A stretch of DNA of 64,000 bases. Source: CAYTZH01 sp964442285 (GTDB taxonomy: Bacteria; Myxococcota_A; UBA9160; JAFDET01). The stretch lies in the NCBI GenBank assembly GCA_964442285.1, contig CAYTZH010000027.1, positions 1 to 64,000 on the forward strand, written 5' to 3'. Under the pieces are notes generated by a model. That model had not been told where the DNA came from. It did not search any database and was given only the letters and a program-made list of their open reading frames with translations. The translations under genes and the position numbers were made by a program. Positions 1-9,852 of this stretch are shown piece after piece (position 1 is the first letter of the stretch; each line of letters starts with the position of its first letter).

Positions 1-260
1 GGATCCGAGCCGCCTCCTCATGACCTGCGGGGAATGCCCCACCCGACATTTCTACCTTGCAGAGGGCCCGACATCTCTATCTGGCGTTGACAAAAATTGG
101 AGAGGGGTGTTGGAGCGGCGTGGTAAAAAGCCCCCCCCTTGGGGACATCGGGCGTTTTTCGGGCGGGTCGCAATCCCTTCGGGATATGATCCCCGGCCCG
201 AGCGCCGATACGCCTGGGTGGGCCCGGCCCGAGGCCGGCGTTCAGGAGCAGCCGAGAACG
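1..260. other. upstream intergenic region, no gene supported
   Basis: No convincing coding sequence. The plus strand has a perfect TTGACA hexamer at 87-92 but no good -10 box 16-18 bases later, so a promoter here is only possible. A small hairpin sequence (ATCCC, loop TTC, GGGAT) lies at 173-185, before the radical SAM gene starting at 261. A minus-strand AGGAGG at 12-17 could precede a gene lying outside the window, but nothing in the window confirms it. Confidence 0.4.
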
Positions 261-1685
261 ATGCCGCGGATCCTGCTGATCAAGCCGTACCAGCCCGTCC
301 AGTCCTGGCTGTCGGCGCCGCCCCTGGGACTCCTCTACCTCACGTCGTCCCTGCGCCAGCGTTTCGGCGCGGACGTGAATGTGCGGGTCTTCGACATGAA
401 GTCCCGGAAGCTGCCCCCCGAGGCGCTCCGCACGACACTGAAGGAGTTCGCGCCCGACGTGGTCGGCGTCTCGGCGCTCAACTACGAGTCCGCGGCGGCC
501 CAGCGCATCGCAGAGATCACCAAGGAGCACAACGAGAAGACGGTCACCGCGCTCGGCGGCCCGTTCGCCCACCATCGCAGCGAGGAGCTCCTGGGCCGGA
601 CGCGCTTCGATTGGACCTTCGACGGCTCGGCGGAGCGCGCCTTCGGCGACGCGATCGAGCGCACCTTCGGTGGCGGTGATCTCGGCACCGACATCCGCGG
701 CCTGTCCTACCGCAGCGCCGACGGCATCCACCTCTCGCCCGGCGAAGACGTGATCACCGATCTGGACGCCCTGCCGTTCCCTGCCTGGGACGAGGTGGAC
801 TTCGACCGCTATGCGAAGCAGCCGAACATGATGGCCGCGCTCAAGGCGCGGCGCTACGCGCCCATCTTCACCTCGCGCGGCTGCCCCTACCTCTGCAACT
901 ACTGCCACGACCTGTTCACGAAGAAGTTCGTCCACCGCTCCGCGGAAAGCGTGCTCGCCGAGATCGAGCTGCTGCACGAGCGCTACGGGGTGGACGAGTT
1001 CCAGATCGTCGACGACATCTTCAACCTGCACAAGCCGCGGCTGCGCCAGATCATGGGCGAGGTGGCACGGCGCTGGCCCGGCAAGCTGCACTTCACCTTC
1101 CCCAACGGCGTCCGCGCCGACATCCTCGGCGAGCCCGAGCTCGACGCGCTTCGTGAGGCCGGCACCTACGGCATGTGCATCGCGATCGAGACCGTGACGC
1201 CCCGCCTCCAGGATCTGGTCGAGAAGCACCTCAAGCTCGACCGGGCCGAGAAGGCGATCGAGGGCGCCGCCCGTCGCGGCATGATGGTCACCGGGTTCTT
1301 CATGCTGGGCTTCCCCACCGAGACGCGCGAGGAGATGGAGGCCACGGTGCAGTTCGCGCTGCGCAGCCAGCTCACCCTGGCCTGGTTCTTCAACGTGGTG
1401 CCTCAGCCCGAGACGCCGCTGTACGCCCTGGCTTCGCGGGAGGCGCCCCAGGCGCTGCGCGAAACCACCAACGCGGAGGAGCGCGGCGAGGGCTTCCGCA
1501 GCTCGAACACGTTCTACGAGCGCGCCTACGGCTTCCCGCTCGGCCGCTTCATCCAGCAGACCTACCGGCGCTTCTACCTGCGCCCCTCGCAGCTCACGCG
1601 GATGGCGCGCCGCATCCCCCACAAGACCTGGGGGGAGGGCGTGAAGCGCCTCGTGACGAACGTCATCGCCAACGAGGCCGCCTGA
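261..1685 (+). CDS. B12-binding-domain radical SAM protein
   Basis: 474 aa. The N-terminal ~150 residues look like the Rossmann-type cobalamin-binding domain found in front of radical SAM cores, although no DxHxxG motif for base-off cobalamin is seen. The radical SAM core follows, with its 4Fe-4S cluster motif CPYLCNYC (CxxxCxxC) near residues 206-213. Such enzymes use SAM cleavage to methylate or rearrange unreactive carbons, often in lipids or natural products; the substrate here cannot be read. The open frame extends upstream to 57, but ATG 261 is chosen because the protein then begins at the conserved first beta strand (MPRILLIKPYQ) and an AGGAG lies at 244-248. It stands alone, facing the convergent YfgM-like gene. 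Confidence 0.88.
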   Translation: MPRILLIKPYQPVQSWLSAPPLGLLYLTSSLRQRFGADVNVRVFDMKSRKLPPEALRTTLKEFAPDVVGVSALNYESAAAQRIAEITKEHNEKTVTALGGPFAHHRSEELLGRTRFDWTFDGSAERAFGDAIERTFGGGDLGTDIRGLSYRSADGIHLSPGEDVITDLDALPFPAWDEVDFDRYAKQPNMMAALKARRYAPIFTSRGCPYLCNYCHDLFTKKFVHRSAESVLAEIELLHERYGVDEFQIVDDIFNLHKPRLRQIMGEVARRWPGKLHFTFPNGVRADILGEPELDALREAGTYGMCIAIETVTPRLQDLVEKHLKLDRAEKAIEGAARRGMMVTGFFMLGFPTETREEMEATVQFALRSQLTLAWFFNVVPQPETPLYALASREAPQALRETTNAEERGEGFRSSNTFYERAYGFPLGRFIQQTYRRFYLRPSQLTRMARRIPHKTWGEGVKRLVTNVIANEAA

Positions 1686-1727
1686 ATCACGCTCCGCGCT
1701 GGGATCCCAGAACCCGCCGGGGCGCGC

Positions 1728-2489
1728 TCAGGACTCCGGGGGGACCGGTGGCGCCGGGGCCAGGGCCGCCTCGCGCAGGCGGGCGCTGACGTGGGGGGCG
1801 AGCTGGGTGTCCGGCGCCTCGGCCTGAATGCGGTTCCAGAGTGCGAGCCCGCGCTCGCGATCGCCGGCCTCGAGCCAGACCCAGGCCGCCTGGGCCAGCG
1901 CCTCGTAACGGAGCGGATAGCCGGCCACGTCACCGGCGACCTCGTACGCCTCGCCGGCCTCGCGCCAGCGGCCCAGGTCCTCGTACTGGCCCGCGACCCG
2001 CTGCAGCAGCAGCGCCCGGGCCGGCGCGTCCGCGTCCGCCCCCTCGGCAGCCGCGCGCCAGGTGGCGATGGCGGCCTCGGGGTCGCCCAGGGCCGCCTGG
2101 ATCGAGCCGAGCTCCAGGCGCGCCAGCGCGCTCGCGGGCTGCCCGTCGTGCTCGTCGGCCACCGCCTGGAACTTCGCCGCGTACTCCTCGCGGACGGCCC
2201 GCGCCGTCTCGGGGTTGGCGGGCTCGGGGATCTCGGCGGCCATCGGCGATGCGCCCATGGCGGTCCGGAACTCCCCCCGGATCTGTTCCAGGGCCCAGGC
2301 GGCCTCCTCGGCGCGGTTCTGGCTCACGTGGCGGCTGAAGCCCACCCCCGCGGCGACGGCGAGGACCAGCCCGAGGGTGCCGAGCACCGGGAGCGGGTTC
2401 GCCGCGACCCAGGAGCCCAGGCGGTCGCCGAGGCTCTCGAGGTCCTCCAGCGTGGCAGCGGTCGGGTTTTGCTCGATCCTGCGGGCCAA
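1728..2489 (-). CDS. YfgM-like membrane-anchored TPR protein
   Basis: 253 aa. A short cytoplasmic N-terminus and one membrane segment (about residues 33-52) are followed by an alanine-rich helical domain with tetratricopeptide-like repeats. This is the architecture of YfgM (ancillary SecYEG/periplasmic chaperone, TPR_21 family). In many proteobacteria yfgM lies beside bamB and der; here der is directly upstream on the same strand (80 bases), which supports the assignment; no bamB is present. The start is TTG at 2489: a GGAGG sits seven bases upstream, and there is no ATG/GTG better placed. The long upstream extension of the open frame is antisense-type noise overlapping der. Confidence 0.72.
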   Translation of the reverse strand: MARRIEQNPTAATLEDLESLGDRLGSWVAANPLPVLGTLGLVLAVAAGVGFSRHVSQNRAEEAAWALEQIRGEFRTAMGASPMAAEIPEPANPETARAVREEYAAKFQAVADEHDGQPASALARLELGSIQAALGDPEAAIATWRAAAEGADADAPARALLLQRVAGQYEDLGRWREAGEAYEVAGDVAGYPLRYEALAQAAWVWLEAGDRERGLALWNRIQAEAPDTQLAPHVSARLREAALAPAPPVPPES

Positions 2490-2569
2490 GGTGGAACCTC
2501 CGGACACCTCCCAGACGGCGGCGGAGTGTATCGGAGCGCGGTCGAAAAACGAGCCGCGCCCGCCCGCCC

Positions 2570-3913
2570 TCAGCCGTGGCGGGACTTGAGGCGAAGGCGC
2601 AGGGGGACGCCCTGCAGGGAGAACGTCTCCCGCAAACGGTTCTCGAGGAATCGCCGGTAGCCAGGCCGCACAGCAGCGGGATCCGTGCAGAAGAGCACGA
2701 AGGTCGGCGGCCCCACCCCCGTCTGGGTGGCGTAGAAGAAGCGGATCGGGCGCTTCGAGGTGCCGCGTTGGCCCATGGCCGGCTCGTGGGCGGCGGTCGC
2801 GCGCTCGAGCCAACGGTTGAGCTCGGCGGTCGGGATGGTGCGGCGCGCCGCGGCGGAGAGCGCCTCCACCGCGGGCAGGATCCGCTCGGTGCGCAGGCCG
2901 GTCCGGGCCGAGACGCTCAGCACCGGGGGCTCCGGCATGAAGCGCAGGCGTCGGTCGATCTCCTCCAGCACCCGCCGGGGCTGGCCCGGGTCCTCGGGGT
3001 CGAGCCGGTCCCACTTGTTGGCCAGGACGACGGCGGGCCGTCCCCGCTCCCGGACCAGCCCGGCCACCCGGGCGTCCTGATCGGTGAAGCCCTCGGAGGC
3101 ATCGACCACCACGAGCGCCACGTCGGCGCGCTCGAGGGCGCGCAGCGCCATGAACGCGCTGCCCCGCTCCGCGCCGGTCGCCCTCCGGCCCGGTCGCCGC
3201 AGCCCCGCGGTGTCGACCAGGACGTAGCGGCGGCCGTCGCGCTCGAAGGCAGTGTCGATGGCGTCGCGGGTGGTGCCCGGCTCGTCCGCCACCACCACGC
3301 GGTCGGTCCCGAGCAGGCGGTTCACCAGGGAGCTCTTGCCGACGTTCGGGCGCCCCACCACCGCGATGCGGATGCCCTCCGGCTCGGCGGGCGCCGCGGC
3401 CTCCTCGGCGGGGAGCCGCTCCACCAGCGCTTCGAGCACCTCCCAGGCGTGGGTCCCGTGGGCGGCGGAGACGCCCTCGACGGCGGCGAGGCCGAGGGCG
3501 TGGAACTCGAGCACCCGCTCGGCGTGACGCGGGTGGTCGATCTTGTTGACGGCGAGGGCCAGCGGCCGGTCCGTGCGGCGGAGCTCACCCGCGAGCCGCT
3601 CGTCCTCCGGAAGCAGGCCGGCCCGCCCGTCCACCACGAAGAGGACGGCGTCGGCCTCGGCCACCGCGGCGCGCGCCTGCGCCTGCACGGCGGCCGGCAG
3701 GCCCTCCTCGGCGGCGGGATCGAGACCCGCCGTGTCCACGAGGACGATCTCGCGCCCGCCCACCTCCACGTCCGCGGTGATCCGGTCGCGGGTCAGCCCG
3801 GGCGTGTCCTCGACGAGGGCCCGCCCTCCCCCGGCAAAGCGGTTGAACAGGGTGGACTTGCCCACGTTGGGCCGTCCGACGATCGCGACGATGGGACGGG
3901 TCGAAGCCCTCAT
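2570..3913 (-). CDS. der: ribosome-associated GTPase Der (EngA)
   Basis: 447 aa, the normal length. Der is an essential double GTPase for 50S ribosomal subunit assembly. Two GTPase domains in tandem each carry a G1 motif GRPNVGKS, a DTAGL G3 motif and an NKxD G4 motif (NKID in the first, NKWD in the second). The C-terminal KH-like domain ends in the usual basic tail. ATG 3913 is chosen over the longer open frame because it gives the standard short lead (MRASTRPIVAIVG). A -10-like TACCCT at 3941-3946 on the minus strand is a possible promoter. The YfgM-like gene follows in the same direction. Confidence 0.96.
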   Translation of the reverse strand: MRASTRPIVAIVGRPNVGKSTLFNRFAGGGRALVEDTPGLTRDRITADVEVGGREIVLVDTAGLDPAAEEGLPAAVQAQARAAVAEADAVLFVVDGRAGLLPEDERLAGELRRTDRPLALAVNKIDHPRHAERVLEFHALGLAAVEGVSAAHGTHAWEVLEALVERLPAEEAAAPAEPEGIRIAVVGRPNVGKSSLVNRLLGTDRVVVADEPGTTRDAIDTAFERDGRRYVLVDTAGLRRPGRRATGAERGSAFMALRALERADVALVVVDASEGFTDQDARVAGLVRERGRPAVVLANKWDRLDPEDPGQPRRVLEEIDRRLRFMPEPPVLSVSARTGLRTERILPAVEALSAAARRTIPTAELNRWLERATAAHEPAMGQRGTSKRPIRFFYATQTGVGPPTFVLFCTDPAAVRPGYRRFLENRLRETFSLQGVPLRLRLKSRHG

Positions 3914-3940
3914 GCCTGCGCCCCGGGACGGCGGGCCGGC

Positions 3941-3946
3941 AGGGTA
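3941..3946 (-). promoter_or_regulatory. possible -10 box for der
   Basis: Reads TACCCT on the minus strand, giving a start site near 3934 and a leader of about 20 bases before the der ATG. No clear -35 box is visible. It resembles the TAxxCT hexamers seen before other lead genes in this window. Confidence 0.3.
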
Positions 3947-4011
3947 TCGCGCCCTCCCCGCCCTTCCATCCGCAACAACGATTCCAACGCGGCGATCCGG
4001 CGCCAGTTTGC

Positions 4012-4041
4012 TTGACAAATGGGCCTTCGCCTCTCTAGGCT
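4012..4041 (+). promoter_or_regulatory. sigma70-type promoter for the TIGR04073-like gene
   Basis: A perfect TTGACA at 4012-4017 is followed after 18 bases by TAGGCT (4036-4041). This would start transcription near 4048, leaving a leader of roughly 118 bases before the GTG at 4166. The region lies in the divergent gap between der and the next gene. Confidence 0.5.
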
Positions 4042-4165
4042 GACTCCGGGCTGGGTGTGCGCCCACGAATCCAGCTCAAGGGTGAGCCCGGTCGGCCCGC
4101 TACGCACGCCAGGTGCGCCTTCTCGGTGCGTGCGTCGGGGGCCGGGTCAACAAGGGGGATCTGCC

Positions 4166-4621
4166 GTGCCGTTCATCCGTTCGTTCTCGCTCCGCAAGTC
4201 TGCCGCCGTGCTGGCCCTGACCGGCCTGCTGCTCGCGCCCGGTACGGCGTTCGCCACGCCCGATACCCTGAAGCGGGGCTTCGGCAACTTCATCCAGGGC
4301 CCGATCGACATGGCCATGTCGCCGATCACCGCGGGCTTCGTGCTCTACAAGAACCTCACCAACATCGAAGACACGCTGGCCGTGCAGATCTTCTACGCGG
4401 CGCCGGGCTACATCTGGCTCACCAGCCTGTTCACCTTCGCGTCGGTGCTGCGCACGGTGTCGGGCGTGCTCGAGATCCCGCCGGGCCTGGTGCTGCTCTT
4501 CAGCGACGCGGACATGGACCCGATCTTCGACCCCTCCGATCGCGGCGAGGCGTTGCTCGACTACCCGACCCTCGTCTTCGACTTCAAGGTCGGAGTGGAC
4601 TACACCGCCGCGCCCTTCTAG
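4166..4621 (+). CDS. secreted exosortase-system-associated protein, TIGR04073-like
   Basis: 151 aa with an N-terminal signal peptide (basic start, hydrophobic stretch, AxA site ending ATP near residue 30). The mature part opens with LKRGFGNFIQGPIDM and carries hydrophobic stretches, resembling the small TIGR04073 family that co-occurs with exosortases; its function is unknown. Start GTG 4166 is preceded by AAGGGGGA with six bases of spacing, better than the upstream in-frame ATG. The last four bases overlap the convergent miaA stop, so the two genes share a CTAG. It lies about 5 kb before the exopolysaccharide core but plausibly belongs to the same envelope programme. Confidence 0.62.
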   Translation: MPFIRSFSLRKSAAVLALTGLLLAPGTAFATPDTLKRGFGNFIQGPIDMAMSPITAGFVLYKNLTNIEDTLAVQIFYAAPGYIWLTSLFTFASVLRTVSGVLEIPPGLVLLFSDADMDPIFDPSDRGEALLDYPTLVFDFKVGVDYTAAPF

Positions 4622-5553
4622 GCCCTCGCCTCCAGGAATCGCTCAGCGGCCTTCGCGATGGCGGTCGCGTCGCCCGGGTGCATCCAGGTGACGTCCGAGA
4701 CCCGGCGCAGCCAGGTGCGCTGGCGCCGCGCGAACTGCCGCGTGTCCCGAGCCATCGCCTCCAGGGCGTGGGCCAGGGTGTCGGCGCCGTCGACGACCGG
4801 CTGCATGTGGCGGTACCCGATCGCCTGCATGCTGCGCAGCTCGGGCCCGTAGCCCCGCGCGCGCAGCGAGCGCACCTCCTGCAGGAGCCCCGCCTCGATC
4901 ATGCCCCGGCAGCGGGCGTCGATGCGCGCGTCCAGCTCCCGGACGCCGGGGTCCAGCGCCAGGTGGAGCACCGCGTAGGGGCACGGCGTCCGCGCCTCGG
5001 CGCGCACCGCGGAGGCGGGGCGCCCCGTGCGCTCGATGATCTCCAGGGCGCGCACCACCCGCCGCAGGTCCCGGGGATGGACGCGGCCCGCGGTCTCGGG
5101 GTCGCACTTCTCCAGGCGGCGGTGCAGGCGCAGCGGGTCGCCCGCCGCCTCCGCCTCCGCCTGCTCGGCCTCGAGCCGGGCGCGGAGCGCGGGATCGGCG
5201 CGGCCGCCCTCCTCCACCAGGCCCTCGAGGAACGCCCGGATGTAGAGCCCCGTCCCGCCGACCAGGAGGACCGGTCGTCCCCGCCCGTGGATCTCCGCCG
5301 CCGCCGCCCGGGCCTCGGCCGCGTAGCGACCGGCGCTGTAGGTCGCGTCGGGCGTCACCACGTCGAACAGGTGATGCGGCCGACGCGCCCGCTCCTCGAG
5401 GCTCGGCTTGGCGGTCCCGATGTCGAGGTAGCGGTAGACCTGCATCGAGTCGGCATTCACGATCTCGCCGTCGAAGCGCTCGGCGAGCGCCAGCCCGGCG
5501 GCGGACTTGCCGCTGGCGGTCGGGCCCGTCACGACGATCACGGGAGCATCCAT
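4618..5553 (-). CDS. miaA: tRNA dimethylallyltransferase MiaA
   Basis: 311 aa, typical size. MiaA adds an isopentenyl group to A37 of tRNAs that read UNN codons. Seen: P-loop GPTASGKS at residues 10-17, the DSMQVY motif of the DMAPP/tRNA-binding site, the GGTGLYI motif, and a C-terminal RRQRTWLRR segment. Start ATG 5553 is standard for the family. A -10-like TAGCCT ends exactly eight bases before this ATG, suggesting a leaderless mRNA. The mutL stop and its tandem repeats lie just upstream (mutL-miaA order is common in proteobacteria). Confidence 0.95.
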   Translation of the reverse strand: MDAPVIVVTGPTASGKSAAGLALAERFDGEIVNADSMQVYRYLDIGTAKPSLEERARRPHHLFDVVTPDATYSAGRYAAEARAAAAEIHGRGRPVLLVGGTGLYIRAFLEGLVEEGGRADPALRARLEAEQAEAEAAGDPLRLHRRLEKCDPETAGRVHPRDLRRVVRALEIIERTGRPASAVRAEARTPCPYAVLHLALDPGVRELDARIDARCRGMIEAGLLQEVRSLRARGYGPELRSMQAIGYRHMQPVVDGADTLAHALEAMARDTRQFARRQRTWLRRVSDVTWMHPGDATAIAKAAERFLEARA

Positions 5554-5561
5554 GGCGGCTG

Positions 5562-5567
5562 AGGCTA
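5562..5567 (-). promoter_or_regulatory. -10 box of a probable leaderless miaA promoter
   Basis: Reads TAGCCT on the minus strand with eight bases between it and the miaA ATG, so the first transcribed base would be at or next to the A of the start codon. No -35 match is clear. The same 8-base geometry occurs at four other genes in the window. Confidence 0.42.
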
Positions 5568-5583
5568 GCCGCGTCCGCCGCGC

Positions 5584-5632
5584 GGGTCAGCGGCGGCCGA
5601 CCCTGCGGGTCAGCGGCGGCCGAAGCGGCGGG

Positions 5633-5652
<20 letters not shown>
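5584..5652. repeat. three 23-bp tandem units spanning the mutL stop codon
   Basis: Units at 5584-5606, 5607-5629 and 5630-5652. The second and third are identical; the first differs in its last bases (ACCCTGC in place of AAGCGGC). The unit nearest the gene contains the last codons and TGA stop of mutL (stop at 5633-5635, minus strand); the other two repeat that end beyond the gene. Confidence 0.9.
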
Positions 5653-7447
<1,795 letters not shown>

Positions 7448-7572
7448 GGGAGGCTCGGGCCGAGAGGCACACACTGGGGGTGAAGAGCCTCCAACGGGCC
7501 GAGGGTTTTCCTGTGAAGCCGGCAAAAATTCCACCAGAACGCCCTCCATGCGCCAGAGTAGTCGCAATTCGG

Positions 7573-7600
7573 TTGACAATCACCCTGATTTCCCAATAGT
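7573..7600 (+). promoter_or_regulatory. sigma70-type promoter for the AAA+ regulator
   Basis: TTGACA at 7573-7578, 16-base spacer, then AATAGT at 7595-7600, in a locally AT-richer stretch. The predicted start near 7607 leaves about 28 bases of leader that includes an AGGGGGG ribosome-binding site before ATG 7636. This is the best -35/-10 pair seen in the window. Confidence 0.58.
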
Positions 7601-7635
7601 TTTGAGCACCGGGTGTGTAGGGGGGCTTTGGCACC

Positions 7636-8628
7636 ATGGGCGCGATGGACGAGACGCGAGAGCACAGTCGGATCGGGACGACCACCGCCACCAACGTCGG
7701 CGAATCCCGCCGTATCGGGCGTCGGCGGAGCGATCGCGTGGTGGGCGCGTCGGCGTCCCTGCAACGCGCGATCGATCAGGCCACGGCGGCCGCCCGCTCG
7801 GACCTGCTGGTGGTGATCCGCGGGCCGTCGGGCGTCGGGCGCTCGCACCTGGCCCGTTCGATCCACGCCTGGGGCGAGCGCAACGGCAGCGCCTTCGTCG
7901 AGCGCGCCTGCGCCGCGCTGCCCGAGGCGCTGCAGCTCCGGGAGATCTTCGGCTGCGGTCCGGGCGTCCACGCCCTCGTGCCCGGCGAGTACGATGGCGC
8001 CTGCGCGCAGGCGGCCGGCGGCACCCTGCTCCTGACCGACGCCGAGCAGCTGCGCAGCGACGTCCGCGAGGCGGTCATCGAGGCCCTCGCCCAGGGCACC
8101 TACCACCGCGAGGGCGAGAGCGCGCGGATGCCGCTGCGCGCCCGCATCATCGCCACCACCGCGAGCGAGGAGAGCCCCTTCGGAGACCTCCCCCACCACG
8201 CGATCCGGCTCGCTCCGCTGGTCGAGCGACCCGAGGATGTGTTGCCGCTGGCCGCGCACTTCCTCGCCACCTTCGCCGAGGAGGCGGGCGTGAGCGGCGT
8301 GGGCTTCACGGAGGACGCGCGCAGCGGACTGCTGAACGAGAGCTGGGCGGGCAACGTGCGCGAGCTGCGCGAACGGGTGCGCCTGGCGATCCGGCTGGCC
8401 GAGGGCGGGGCCATCACGGCCGAGTCTCTGATGCTGAGCCACGACGGGACGGACGTGCCCTCGTTCAAGGAGGCCAAGCGCGCGTTCGAGACGCGCTACG
8501 TGCAGGGGCTCCTGCGGCGCTGCGGCGGCAACATCAGCCGCGCCGCCCGGCTGGCCAAGAAGGACCGCAAGGACTTCTACGACGTCATCCGGCGCACGGG
8601 CGTCGATCCCTCCGCCTTCCGGGGCTAG
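7636..8628 (+). CDS. degenerate sigma54-type AAA+ regulator with Fis-like HTH
   Basis: 330 aa. The fold of a bacterial enhancer-binding protein is clear: P-loop region GPSGVGRS (63-70), AGGTLLLTDAE (127-137), ERPEDVLPLAAHFL (198-211), WAGNVRELRERV (238-249) and a C-terminal Fis-type helix-turn-helix (about 285-322, GNISRAAR...FYDVIRR). Key parts are altered: the Walker A lysine is arginine, the Walker B acidic pair DE is replaced by TDA, and the GAFTGA loop that touches sigma54 is missing from the 105-130 segment. It has no receiver or PAS domain. It is therefore probably a DNA-binding regulator that cannot remodel sigma54 holoenzyme. An AGGGGGG lies upstream of ATG 7636; ATG 7645 is an alternative. 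Confidence 0.8.
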   Translation: MGAMDETREHSRIGTTTATNVGESRRIGRRRSDRVVGASASLQRAIDQATAAARSDLLVVIRGPSGVGRSHLARSIHAWGERNGSAFVERACAALPEALQLREIFGCGPGVHALVPGEYDGACAQAAGGTLLLTDAEQLRSDVREAVIEALAQGTYHREGESARMPLRARIIATTASEESPFGDLPHHAIRLAPLVERPEDVLPLAAHFLATFAEEAGVSGVGFTEDARSGLLNESWAGNVRELRERVRLAIRLAEGGAITAESLMLSHDGTDVPSFKEAKRAFETRYVQGLLRRCGGNISRAARLAKKDRKDFYDVIRRTGVDPSAFRG

Positions 8629-8640
8629 CGCCGGCGACGC

Positions 8641-8646
8641 TATCCT
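8641..8646 (+). promoter_or_regulatory. -10-like box just before the amidase gene
   Basis: TATCCT ends six bases before ATG 8653. If used, the transcript would start at the ATG or inside the first codons, that is, leaderless. No ribosome-binding site is visible before this ATG, which agrees with that reading. Confidence 0.35.
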
Positions 8647-8652
8647 GGGCCC

Positions 8653-9483
8653 ATGGCATCCGTGCGCGTGGCCGTGGTCCAGATGACGTCGGTGGACGAC
8701 GTCCCCACCAACCTGAGCGCGGCGGCGGCGTCCCTGGCGGAGGCCGCCGAGGCCGGCGCCCAGCTGGCGGCCCTGCCCGAGAACTTCGCCTACCTGCGCC
8801 GCGAGGGGCTGCCGGTGCCGTGCGCCCAGGGCCTGGACGGCGAGATCGTGGGCTTCCTGCGCGAGCAGGCCCGCCGCCACGGCTTCTGGCTCCTGGGCGG
8901 CACCTTCGCCGAGATCGGTCCGGACGGGCGCGTCCACAACACCTCCGTGGCGGTGGCCCCGGACGGCACGACGAAGGCGGTCTACCGCAAGCTCCACCTG
9001 TTCGACGTCGACCTGCGCGACGAAGGCGGACAGGCCTACACCGAGTCCGCCACGGTGGCGCCCGGCGAGGAGATCGTCGTGGCGGACACGCCCTTCGGCG
9101 CGGTCGGGCTCTCCGTCTGCTACGACGTCCGCTTCCCCGAGCTCTACCGGGCCCACGTGGACCGGGGCGCGCGCTTCCTGGCGGTGCCGGCGGCGTTCGC
9201 CCCGGAGACCGGTCGCGCCCACTGGTCGCTGCTGCTGCGGGCGCGCGCCGTCGAGAACCAGGCGTTCGTCCTGGCCGCCGCCCAGTGCGGTCGCCACAAC
9301 CCGCAGCGCGCGAGCCACGGGCAGTCGCTGGTGGTCGATCCCTGGGGACGGGTGCTGGCGGAGGCGAAGGACGTGCCGACGGTGCTGGTGGCCGACTGCG
9401 ACCTGGACGAGCTGGCGCGGGTGCGGCGGCGACTGCCGGCGCTGGCCCACCGGCGGCTGGCGCTGGACGTCAGGCCGCGCTGA
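8653..9483 (+). CDS. carbon-nitrogen hydrolase, Nit/omega-amidase type
   Basis: 276 aa nitrilase-superfamily enzyme. The catalytic triad is visible: Glu in LPENF, Lys in YRKLHLFD and Cys in SVCYDVRFPE. The KLHLFDVD and CYDVRFPEL signatures match the Nit1 (deaminated glutathione amidase) and Nit2 branch, which repair deaminated glutathione or hydrolyse alpha-ketoglutaramate; which of the two cannot be settled here. The gene is 24 bases after the AAA+ regulator but has its own possible promoter. Its 3' end overlaps the convergent FHA gene by 14 bases. Confidence 0.9.
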   Translation: MASVRVAVVQMTSVDDVPTNLSAAAASLAEAAEAGAQLAALPENFAYLRREGLPVPCAQGLDGEIVGFLREQARRHGFWLLGGTFAEIGPDGRVHNTSVAVAPDGTTKAVYRKLHLFDVDLRDEGGQAYTESATVAPGEEIVVADTPFGAVGLSVCYDVRFPELYRAHVDRGARFLAVPAAFAPETGRAHWSLLLRARAVENQAFVLAAAQCGRHNPQRASHGQSLVVDPWGRVLAEAKDVPTVLVADCDLDELARVRRRLPALAHRRLALDVRPR

Positions 9484-9784
9484 AGCGGAACAGGGTCTGG
9501 CCGATCAGGACCTCGTCGCCGTCGGAGAGCGCCTCGGAGCGCACGCGCTTGCCGTTGACCTTGGTTCCGTTGGTCGACTGCAGGTCCTCGATGCTGAAGG
9601 CGCCGGTGGCCGGATCGAACTCGATGATGGCGTGCTCGCGGCTGATGCCCTCGTCGAGGAGCGTGATGTCGGTCGTCGGGTTGCGGCCGATGACCGTGGG
9701 CTCGCTGCCGAGCTCGTAGGTCATCCCTTCGAAGCCCCCGTTCTGGATCGTGAGCACCGCACGCGGCACGCCACCACCCGGCAT
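9470..9784 (-). CDS. small FHA-domain protein
   Basis: 104 aa, consisting almost wholly of one forkhead-associated domain, which binds phosphothreonine peptides. Conserved residues: the GRN of the first loop (TVIGRNPTTDI), SREHA, and STNGTKVNG. No transmembrane segment or second domain. No serine/threonine kinase is encoded in the window, so the partner is unknown. Start ATG 9784 is preferred because a GGAGGGGG stretch sits just upstream; an ATG at 9826 would add 14 residues without a site. The FemAB-like gene lies upstream on the same strand. Confidence 0.86.
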   Translation of the reverse strand: MPGGGVPRAVLTIQNGGFEGMTYELGSEPTVIGRNPTTDITLLDEGISREHAIIEFDPATGAFSIEDLQSTNGTKVNGKRVRSEALSDGDEVLIGQTLFRFSAA

Positions 9785-9852
9785 GGGTGTCCCCCTCCCC
9801 CGAACCCGGGGGTCCGTGGGGCTCATCGGCGAGCGCCCCGCGCGCCTTGAGA

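Noticed and set aside
1..20. Start of a minus-strand gene leaving the window at its left edge
   Set aside because: Only an AGGAGG-like stretch is present, with no coding evidence inside the window.
18..1622. 534-aa open frame on the minus strand opposite the radical SAM gene
   Set aside because: Shadow frame typical of very GC-rich DNA; no domain, and the plus-strand frame has intact radical SAM motifs.
1699..1710. Perfect 12-bp palindrome (CTGGGATCCCAG) after the radical SAM gene
   Set aside because: No loop and no T-tract, so a poor terminator; a chance restriction-type palindrome is as likely.
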